Assembly: GCA_038889235.1 (NCBI GenBank)
Contig: JAWAHN010000002.1
Span: 1-14,257, forward strand
Direction of reading: 5' to 3'
Origin: Candidatus Jordarchaeales archaeon
GTDB lineage: Archaea > Asgardarchaeota > Jordiarchaeia > Jordiarchaeales > Freyrarchaeaceae
DNA length: 14,257 nucleotides
Both the position numbers and the translations under genes were made by a program. This document shows, piece after piece, positions 7,009-14,257 of the stretch (the first letter of the stretch is position 1; each line of letters opens with the position of its first letter). The notes under the pieces are model-generated. The model saw only the letters and a list, made by a program, of their open reading frames with translations, searched no databases and was not told where the DNA came from.

Positions 7009-7161
7009 ATGCCTATAGGTGACCCTGACAAGAAGAGGATTGCGATGCACCACCTTCTGCAGGTTAAGATATGCATGAAGTGCTATGCCAGGAACCCTCT
7101 CTCAGCTGTCAAGTGTAGGCGGTGCAAGTCTAGGAGGCTTAGGCTTAAGAAGAAGAAGTAG
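7009..7161 (+). CDS. rpl40e: 50S ribosomal protein L40e
   Basis: This is a 50-aa reading frame. It begins MPIGDPDKKRIAMHH and carries a compact zinc ribbon with C22, C25, C36 and C39 (ICMKCYARNPLSAVKCRRC, 21-39), ending in RLRLKKKK. The size, the cysteine spacing and the ARNP segment between the pairs match archaeal L40e, a small large-subunit protein that in eukaryotes is made as a ubiquitin fusion; no ubiquitin is fused here. The ATG at 7009 has a GGTGGTGG site five bases upstream. The last 17 bases overlap the end of the CBS-protein gene on the other strand, so the lysine-rich tail is antisense to the serine tail of that protein. Confidence 0.93.
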   Translation: MPIGDPDKKRIAMHHLLQVKICMKCYARNPLSAVKCRRCKSRRLRLKKKK

Positions 7162-8032
7162 CGTGTTTTCTTCCACTTTTTAGCGCCGCCTCGTAATATC
7201 CTCTTAATATGTCTGTTTCGTTGATTACTCCGACTATGTTTCCGGTGGCGTCCTTGACTGGGAGCTGGTTGAGGTCGTGTTTCAGCATTTTTAGGGCGCA
7301 CTCTGTGAGGCTCGTGTGCTCGTTCACCATCACTATGTCGCGCGTCATTATCTCGCTAAGGGGTATGTTCGGGAGGTTGAGCTTCTTCGTTGTTATGTAG
7401 AATATGCTGCTGGCGTCCCAGCTCCAGTCCGTCCCCTCGCTCGTCGAGATGATGCTAGACACCTTCTCCTCCGACACCACTTCGCTCGCCTTTAGAAAGT
7501 CTGACTCGTCGACGACACCAACTAGCTTCCCCTTATCGTCGAGGACGTGGAGGACCGGGGCTTTGGCGAGCCTCATTATCGTGTAGGCCACCGGGAGCGG
7601 GGTTTTCTCCCAGGCAGCGATTATGACGCGCTGGACGAAGGGCTTTATGGGCTCACTCCTCTTCTCGACGGCGACCGCTTTCCTCACAACGTCCGAGACC
7701 GAGACCACTCCAACGAGGCTGCCGTCTGAGTCCACGACTGGGACGTGGGAAAGGTTCTTCTCGAGCATGAGCTTGACAAGGCTTACTACGTCGGCATCCG
7801 CTGAGACCGCCTCCGGGTCCCTCCTCATGAGGAGGGCTATCTGGGTTTCGTGAGGCTTCTCCATAAGCTCCTTGTGGGTTACAATGCCGGCAAGGGTCAT
7901 CGTCCCCTTCTTGACCACTGGGACCACGTTGACGTTGCGCTTCCTCATGAGCTCGAGGACCTCGTCACGTGTCCCCGGAACGGTTGCGTAGACGAAGTCC
8001 CTGTTAACTATCTCTTTAACCTTCAAAGCCAT
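7145..8032 (-). CDS. Protein with four CBS domains
   Basis: This 295-aa protein is built of four CBS motifs (about residues 1-60, 62-122, 128-185 and 222-283), that is two Bateman modules, without a recognisable catalytic domain. Repeated signatures are V(V)PVV..G.LVGVVS.SDV and LPV.D..GNIVGVINETDIL. CBS pairs bind adenine nucleotides or S-adenosyl compounds and usually sense energy state; the partner is unknown. Start: ATG 8032 follows GGAGGG (8036-8041). The gene lies 111 nt behind cdc48 on the same strand but has its own TATA box, so it is probably transcribed separately. Its stop codon lies inside the L40e gene. Stand-alone four-CBS proteins are common in archaea. Confidence 0.9.
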   Translation of the reverse strand: MALKVKEIVNRDFVYATVPGTRDEVLELMRKRNVNVVPVVKKGTMTLAGIVTHKELMEKPHETQIALLMRRDPEAVSADADVVSLVKLMLEKNLSHVPVVDSDGSLVGVVSVSDVVRKAVAVEKRSEPIKPFVQRVIIAAWEKTPLPVAYTIMRLAKAPVLHVLDDKGKLVGVVDESDFLKASEVVSEEKVSSIISTSEGTDWSWDASSIFYITTKKLNLPNIPLSEIMTRDIVMVNEHTSLTECALKMLKHDLNQLPVKDATGNIVGVINETDILRGYYEAALKSGRKHATSSS

Positions 8033-8143
8033 GCTCCCTCCAAAGCTGGCGGCGTTAAAGGGAAGACTCCCTCTTCACTAATAAAGAGGGCTGCCGGAAA
8101 TATAAATTGTTTCAATACGCTCCTTTCACAGCCTCCGGGGGGC
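8033..8143 (-). promoter_or_regulatory. CBS-gene promoter with inverted repeat at the start site
   Basis: On the minus strand the TATA box AATTTATATT (about 8099-8108) is preceded by a purine-rich BRE-like stretch. The predicted start near 8078 falls inside a perfect 7-bp inverted repeat, CCCTCTT (8069-8075) and AAGAGGG (8084-8090), with an 8-nt centre. It could be an operator over the start site or a hairpin at the mRNA 5' end. The region also holds the 3' end of the cdc48 transcript; no clear T-run terminator is seen. Confidence 0.5.
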
Positions 8144-10505
<2,362 letters not shown>

Positions 10506-10877
10506 TTGGGAAAAGTTCGGCCGACGTATGTTAAGAGGGTGGCGCGCCAAATAATGGCGGAGTACGGCCACCTGGTGACAGACAACTTTGAAGAAAACAA
10601 GAAGCTGTTAAACGAGCTCGCCTTGATAAGGTCGAAGAAGCTACGCAACAAGGTTGCAGGGTACCTTGTGAGGCTAGTGAAGCTCAGCCGCGAAGAGTAC
10701 GTGTACCCAACGGCTGAAGAGAGGAGAAGCGAAGAGGAGTACGAGCGGGAAATCCAGAAGTACGCAGCCGAGTCAAAGCAGGCTGAGGAAGCCCTGGAAG
10801 GAGAAGAAGTGGTTGAGGAAGAAGCCGAAGAAGCTGTGGAAGAAATAGAAGAGGAGCTGGAGGAAGGCTCAGAGTAG
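10506..10877 (+). CDS. rps17e: 30S ribosomal protein S17e with acidic C-terminal tail
   Basis: Residues 1-62 match the S17e fold: MGKVRPTYVKRVARQIM, then NFEENKKLLNEL (28-39) and SKKLRNKVAGYLVRLVK (43-59). S17e is a small-subunit protein found in archaea and eukaryotes. I place the start at TTG 10506 because GGAGGG (10493-10498) lies seven bases upstream and the product begins where S17e proteins begin. ATGs at 10461, 10488 and 10491 are in frame but lie at or before the ribosome-binding site. From about residue 63 the protein continues for some 60 residues, first charged (SREEYVYPTAEERRSEEEYE), then almost purely acidic (92-123). Archaeal S17e is usually only about 60-80 aa, so this tail is an extension. 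Confidence 0.93.
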   Translation: MGKVRPTYVKRVARQIMAEYGHLVTDNFEENKKLLNELALIRSKKLRNKVAGYLVRLVKLSREEYVYPTAEERRSEEEYEREIQKYAAESKQAEEALEGEEVVEEEAEEAVEEIEEELEEGSE

Positions 10878-11025
10878 TGCTCCCCCTCCAGCTTTAGCCG
10901 TAATGTTTAAACTAAAAAGTGGTGTGTTTAAGGTAGTGAGGCCCTTTGTACTTAGCGCTACCCACGCCACGGGCTGCTTGCTGCTCTGCTCCGACTGGTG
11001 AGCTGCTTCCGGAACAGTTCCCGCA
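10878..11025. other. Intergenic region between convergent S17e and aIF1 genes
   Basis: The stops of S17e (+) and aIF1 (-) face each other here. TATA-like GTTTAAACTAAAAAG (10905-10919) and GTGTTTAAGG lie near the left side, and TAGTG (about 10936) can pair with CACTA (11024-11028), so a small RNA is conceivable but unsupported. No tRNA or convincing small gene is seen, and no long T-run. Confidence 0.4.
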
Positions 11026-11337
11026 CTATGTTACGTCTATTTTGTCTGGGGAAAAGCCGACTGAGACCAGGAAGTCCCTGGCTTTATACCTGTGGTCTCC
11101 TTGAAGCTCTATCCTCCCGTCTTTGAAAGTCCCACCGCAGGCGCAATAGGCTTTCAGCTTCGCCGCCAGCTCCTCTAAGTCTATTTCTCTCCCGTCTATT
11201 CCCTCTATTATTGTGACCTCTCTACCCCACTTTCTCTTCTCGAGCCTCAGCTTTACTCTTTGCTCCTCCTTACCGATTTCCTGGCACACGCAGAGGTCTT
11301 TTGGAAGACCACACACGGGGCATATTTGGTGCGCCAT
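11026..11337 (-). CDS. Translation initiation factor aIF1 (SUI1 family)
   Basis: This 103-aa protein begins MAHQICPVCGLPKDLCVC, the cysteine-rich N-terminus typical of archaeal aIF1 (C6, C9, C16, C18). The SUI1 domain follows: WGREVTIIEGIDG (37-49), then CACGGTFKDGRIELQGDHR (65-83) and a VSVGFSPDKI end. aIF1 binds the small subunit and helps choose the correct start codon. ATG 11337 matches homologous N-termini and has GGTG just upstream; a TTG five codons earlier is unlikely. It follows psmA on the same strand after 90 nt, with TATA-like sequence (CATTAATAACT on the minus strand, about 11392-11402), so it may have its own promoter. Confidence 0.94.
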   Translation of the reverse strand: MAHQICPVCGLPKDLCVCQEIGKEEQRVKLRLEKRKWGREVTIIEGIDGREIDLEELAAKLKAYCACGGTFKDGRIELQGDHRYKARDFLVSVGFSPDKIDVT

Positions 11338-11427
11338 AATACACCATTCCAACCTTTGTTCAGAATGCTCCCATTTTACTTGAAAACGTGAAGTTATTAA
11401 TGTTGCGGTACGCTTCCTTCAGCCGCG

Positions 11428-12144
11428 CTACGGCTCTGCCTCGCTCCAAGCCTTCTCCACTTCCTCCGCTGTAAGCTTTCTTAGCTTCTTGTCCTTCTTC
11501 TCGACCACGGCAACCTCAACCTGGTCCTGGCTTAGGTTGTCGACCGCCGTCCTGAGTGCTTCTATAGCTAGCTTCACCGACTCCGCGACCGTTATGTCCC
11601 TCCTGTACCTCTTCTCCAAGACCTTCATTGCTTTATCCTCGTTCTCCCCTATAACTGCCGCCATGTAGCCTATGGCTGCCCCACTGGTGTCTATGACAAT
11701 CACCTCGGGCTCGCCGTCGTCGGCTACTCCGCCTATTATCAAGGCGCAGCCGAAGGGCCTCACCCCACCGAACTGCGTGTACTGCTGCATCGTGAGCGAC
11801 AGCCGCCTGGCTACGAATGAGGGCTTAGCCCCTTCACCGTATATCATCCTGTACCTCTGCGCCACGCGTCTCGCTAGGTCTGTTAGTACACGCGAGTCGG
11901 ACATGTAGCCTGCGCCAACGATCCCCATGTGCTCATCCAACATCAAGACCTTCTCGTAGTCGTCGAGCAGCTTCTCGTGCTTCCTTTTGACCCCCGCTAG
12001 GACCACGCCGTCCGCAGCCCTTATCCCGACGGCTGGAGCCCCCCTCCTCACAGCGCTCTTAGAATACTCCACCTGGAATATCCTCCCGTCGGGGGAAAAC
12101 ATTGCAATCGTCTTATCGTACTCGGAGATCTCAAGATACTCCAC
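11428..12144 (-). CDS. psmA: 20S proteasome alpha subunit
   Basis: This 238-aa protein has the alpha-type N-terminal gate extension and helix (YDKTIAMFSPDGRIFQVEY, 9-27), followed by AVRRGAPAVGIRAADGVVLAG and the family segment QYTQFGGVRPFGCALIIGG. Alpha subunits form the outer rings of the 20S core and receive unfolded substrate from an ATPase; they are not proteolytic. A lysine at 65 (YEKVLMLD) fits the pocket that receives ATPase tails. In the usual YDR turn motif, the arginine is lysine here. Start GTG 12144 follows GGGGGA (12151-12156), and a TATA box CTTTTTAAAG lies at 12183-12192, so the leader is short. In many archaea psmA precedes SBDS and exosome genes; here the next gene is aIF1. 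Confidence 0.96.
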   Translation of the reverse strand: MEYLEISEYDKTIAMFSPDGRIFQVEYSKSAVRRGAPAVGIRAADGVVLAGVKRKHEKLLDDYEKVLMLDEHMGIVGAGYMSDSRVLTDLARRVAQRYRMIYGEGAKPSFVARRLSLTMQQYTQFGGVRPFGCALIIGGVADDGEPEVIVIDTSGAAIGYMAAVIGENEDKAMKVLEKRYRRDITVAESVKLAIEALRTAVDNLSQDQVEVAVVEKKDKKLRKLTAEEVEKAWSEAEP

Positions 12145-12292
12145 TTTACATCCCCCATTTCAGCCTCATCTAAGCCGGCGGCCTTTAAAAAGATGCCTCT
12201 ACTACGACCACATCAATACTAGTGTAACACTAAAATATTTTTTACGTGGGGTTCTCTGCTTCAATTAGTTTTCCCGTTTCCTGGGTGGTTTC
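12145..12292. promoter_or_regulatory. Divergent promoter region of psmA and the B-box-like gene
   Basis: psmA (-) uses TATA CTTTTTAAAG (12183-12192), start expected near 12162. The 12293 gene (+) has an A/T-rich TATA (AAAATATTTTTT, 12232-12243), start near 12263, and GGGTGG (12283-12288) before its TTG start. Immediately upstream of and touching this TATA is a 13-nt inverted repeat, TAGTGT-A-ACACTA (12220-12232), in the BRE position, a candidate operator. Confidence 0.6.
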
Positions 12293-13774
12293 TTGAGGTT
12301 GCTCGAGGAACACCTTTGCCCCCTCTGCAGGGAAAGAGAGGCCAGCTACTATTGTGAGTCATGTTTCCTAATGTTCTGTTCCTCTTGTTCGAAGAAGAAG
12401 CTCGTCCAGTACGCTGTCTGCGAGAGGTGCGGTGAAGTCCACTTGTTAGATGGAAGGTCCAGCCGTGCAGATTCCTGCTTCATCTGTGGACACGACCGAA
12501 TGAGGCTGGGGGTCAGAAAGCTGTCAGTCTGCCCCCGCTGCCTCTCCGAGAGCGTGTCCGACTTAAACAAGAAGAAAGAGGAGCACGCGGCTAAGCTAAG
12601 AGAGGTCGCCCGCGCCCTCCTTTCCGCCTCGTCCGCAATGCTCAACGTGGTGAACTCCACCTCCAAGGCCAAGTCCCGATTGCTAGCCCTCAGGAGAAGC
12701 GGCTTCCTCCACGACCCAAACCTGGAAGGCGAAGTCCTCGGGCTATACGAATCCATCTCAGCGCTCAAGCTCAAGGCCGTCTCGAAGGCTGAAGCGATAA
12801 CCGGTAGCCTTGTCTCCAGGGTCGCCTCCCTGCTCAAAGAGTGGTCCCCTCTGAGAATCAGGGAGATAGAGGCCTGCTTTGGGCAGCTGGAAGGAGCCCT
12901 AAAAGAGTACAAGCGGCTCGTCGAAGAAGAGTGCAAGGCTCTTGAGGAAAGGCTGAAGCAGCTATCCACCTCCCTAGACCACTTGGAGTTCCACAGGAGG
13001 CTCTTCGACGAGTTCAAGTGGCTCCTCGACATCGGGGAAAAAGAGAAGCCCGTCTGCGCCATCCCCCGGGTCAAGTACACTGGAAGCTCGTACCTGTCGT
13101 CGAACAAAGGGGAAGGCATACTCTTCCTAACGACGGAAAGGCTCATCTTCCTTAAGAAAGATGGGCTCCTGAGGAAGAGCTACAAGAAGCACTTCTCAAT
13201 TTTCATAGACGAAGTTGAGGAGGTTAAGGTAAGACGGAGGCTGCGCCGCTCGTTCACCGTGAAAACGCCGAAGGGAACGGTGTCCTTTAAAGCCCCACCC
13301 TACATCTTGGAAAACGTTGAAGCCTACTTCGCGCTCGCCAAAAACTTCGACGAAAACTCCCAGTTAAACCGCTCGCTGACGCTCAGGCTCGAAGGCATCG
13401 CGGTTGGGCTGAGCGACTTCAGGAAGGCGGTAGCCTCCCTCATGGAGGCGGCGCTCAAAGCCGACGAAGAGGGCAAAAGGAGCCAGGACGCCAGTGCACA
13501 ACCCTCCCAGCCGCCGCCTCCACCACAGCGCAGGCCCAGCCCTCCTCCCCCGCCACCCGCAGTGGACCAGGTCTCCCTCCTGGAGCTCGAGAAGAAGAGG
13601 TTCGCCGTTGAGCAGAACCTTAGGAGGCTTAAAGAGCTTTGGGAGAGGGGGGAGATACCCCTAGAGGACTACTTAAAGTTCTCTAGGAGGCTCGAAGGCG
13701 ACCTATACGAGCTCAACGTGAAAATTGAGAGCCTTAAAGGTGCAGGCCGCGGCCAGCAACCTCAGTGGTCCTAA
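12293..13774 (+). CDS. TRIM-like protein: Cys-rich, coiled coil, PH/GRAM-like, SHOCT-like
   Basis: I recognise no named family for the whole 493-aa protein. The N-terminus has six CxxC pairs (C9/12, C21/24, C29/32, C43/46, C62/65, C80/83). The first four have spacing like a B-box or RING cross-brace (YYCESCFLMFCSSC, 19-32); the last two resemble a zinc ribbon. Residues 88-250 are long charged helices, probably coiled coil. Residues 253-350 look like a PH/GRAM-type domain (GEGILFLTTERLIFLKKDG, then beta strands with KVRRRLRRSFTVKTPKG). Residues 404-423 are proline-rich. Residues 430-482 contain a SHOCT-like motif (LRRLKELWERGEIPLEDY). There is no signal peptide or membrane segment. Start is TTG 12293 after GGGTGG. 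A lipid-binding scaffold is plausible but inferred; ubiquitin-ligase activity cannot be claimed. Confidence 0.85.
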   Translation: MRLLEEHLCPLCREREASYYCESCFLMFCSSCSKKKLVQYAVCERCGEVHLLDGRSSRADSCFICGHDRMRLGVRKLSVCPRCLSESVSDLNKKKEEHAAKLREVARALLSASSAMLNVVNSTSKAKSRLLALRRSGFLHDPNLEGEVLGLYESISALKLKAVSKAEAITGSLVSRVASLLKEWSPLRIREIEACFGQLEGALKEYKRLVEEECKALEERLKQLSTSLDHLEFHRRLFDEFKWLLDIGEKEKPVCAIPRVKYTGSSYLSSNKGEGILFLTTERLIFLKKDGLLRKSYKKHFSIFIDEVEEVKVRRRLRRSFTVKTPKGTVSFKAPPYILENVEAYFALAKNFDENSQLNRSLTLRLEGIAVGLSDFRKAVASLMEAALKADEEGKRSQDASAQPSQPPPPPQRRPSPPPPPPAVDQVSLLELEKKRFAVEQNLRRLKELWERGEIPLEDYLKFSRRLEGDLYELNVKIESLKGAGRGQQPQWS

Positions 13775-13887
13775 ACGCTCCGGAGAAGGGAGCCGCTAGG
13801 GCCCCCGGGAGAAAAACCGCTTACACACTAGGCGCTATAAGCAGCCCCGAAAACAACAGTGCGGCTTGGAGTTTGCGTCCTTCGGCG
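13775..13887. other. Intergenic region between convergent B-box-like and ESCRT-III genes
   Basis: This 113-nt gap lies between facing stop codons. It contains a G/C-rich GGGCCCCCGGG stretch (13799-13809) followed by GAAAAACC, and TTGTTTTCGG on the minus strand that could weakly terminate the ESCRT-III transcript. No gene is seen. Confidence 0.5.
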
Positions 13888-14257
13888 TTACTCCTTCTCC
13901 TCAGCCTTCTTTTCCTTCTTTACCCCTTCGAGCTCCTTCTTGGCTTCTTCGAGCTCCTCCAATAGCTGCTGTTTCTCTATGATGGGCGGTTCGGATGGAA
14001 CCTCCGGCTCCGCCACCCCTTCCATCGCTATCTCTGCCTCCAGCTTGTTGAGCTCAGCGGTCACGTCGACGTCCTCTATCCCGAAGCCTATGGGGGACGA
14101 GAGTAGCTCGCCGCTCCTGTCTATCTCCCTCATCATCTGCTCGTGCTGAACTGTCATCTCCATTATGTCGTCCGAGCTTGCAAGCTTCATGGCGCTCTCC
14201 ATGAGCCGGCCAGCTGCCTCCACGCTCTCCTTAACCTGCACTATGTCGTGGGCCTGC
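13888..14257 (-). CDS. ESCRT-III (Snf7/CdvB-like) protein, C-terminal part
   Basis: The gene is cut by the right edge: the frame stays open to the last base, reading AHDIVQVKESVEAAGRLMES, and the stop is at 13888-13890. The visible 122 residues match the second half of a Snf7 domain: helix with KLASSDDIMEMTVQHEQMMREIDRSGELL, then GFGIEDVDVTAELNKLEAEIA, the region that regulates polymerisation in ESCRT-III. A proline-containing stretch (EVPSEPPIIEK) could be a MIM2-like site for a Vps4/CdvC MIT domain; this is inference. The end is a lysine/glutamate coiled coil with no winged helix, so it resembles CdvB paralogues without that domain. ESCRT-III filaments constrict membranes in archaeal division. 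It converges on the B-box-like gene. The GTG at 14241 is internal, not the start. Confidence 0.82.
   Translation of the reverse strand, partial: QAHDIVQVKESVEAAGRLMESAMKLASSDDIMEMTVQHEQMMREIDRSGELLSSPIGFGIEDVDVTAELNKLEAEIAMEGVAEPEVPSEPPIIEKQQLLEELEEAKKELEGVKKEKKAEEKE

Noticed and set aside
6924-7022. Leader frame before L40e as a fused ubiquitin-like domain
   Set aside because: It is out of frame with L40e, only 32 codons long, and the peptide has no ubiquitin-like pattern. Kept only as a possible leader peptide.
10903-11001. 32-codon frame with ATG at 10903 after S17e
   Set aside because: It has no ribosome-binding site, its start overlaps a TATA-like stretch, and the peptide resembles nothing I know.
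10878-11025. tRNA or box C/D-type RNA in the gap after S17e
   Set aside because: No cloverleaf, T-loop or paired C and D boxes could be found. Only a 5-bp end pairing is visible.
12349-13146. 265-aa minus-strand frame antisense to the TRIM-like gene
   Set aside because: It is serine- and leucine-rich shadow coding. The plus-strand frame has ordered domains, a promoter and a ribosome-binding site.

Overview
The window is a stretch of archaeal chromosome. It carries a general transcription factor TFB, 20S proteasome alpha, a Cdc48/VAT-type AAA ATPase, ribosomal proteins S17e and L40e, translation factor aIF1 and an ESCRT-III (Snf7/CdvB-like) gene. TATA-type promoters, Shine-Dalgarno sequences and frequent GTG/TTG starts fit the same picture. 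ESCRT-III plus a long CRISPR array whose repeats end in ATTGAAAG points to the TACK/Thermoproteota side, probably a thermophile. The exact order cannot be fixed from the sequence; Caldarchaeales-, Bathyarchaeia- or Korarchaeota-like lineages are as plausible as a classical Crenarchaeote.

Layout. 1-110: an A-rich CRISPR leader with a TATA box enclosed by an 8-bp inverted repeat. 111-3912: a CRISPR array of 50 repeats and 49 spacers, read left to right. The 40 leader-proximal repeats are 37 nt; the 10 distal ones are 36 nt, lacking one C of the stem. No cas gene is in the window. 3913-4009: G/T-rich spacer DNA with two repeat-end look-alikes. 4010-4912 (-): TFB, divergent from a CoA-pyrophosphatase-type Nudix hydrolase, 5033-5569 (+). 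5724-6810 (-): an apparent HIT-DUF2148 operon. 7009-7161 (+): the 50-aa ribosomal protein L40e, too short for a usual ORF cutoff, overlapping tail to tail a four-CBS protein (7145-8032, -). 8144-10315 (-): Cdc48. 10506-10877 (+): S17e with an acidic tail. 11026-12144 (-): aIF1 and proteasome alpha. 12293-13774 (+): a striking multidomain protein with a cysteine-rich B-box/RING-like N-terminus, coiled coil, PH/GRAM-like domain, proline-rich linker and SHOCT-like C-terminus. It converges on an ESCRT-III gene that runs off the right edge (13888-14257, -).

How the parts relate. Most genes are information-processing or protein quality-control housekeeping: transcription initiation, translation initiation, ribosome, proteasome and unfoldase. 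The less ordinary element is the right end, where an architecture like eukaryotic TRIM proteins sits next to ESCRT-III and suggests a membrane-remodelling or division module. Several promoters (CRISPR leader, L40e, CBS protein, S17e, 12293 gene) carry short perfect inverted repeats over or around the TATA box or the predicted start site, which are candidate operators. Domain calls are from reading the sequence; no database search was run.
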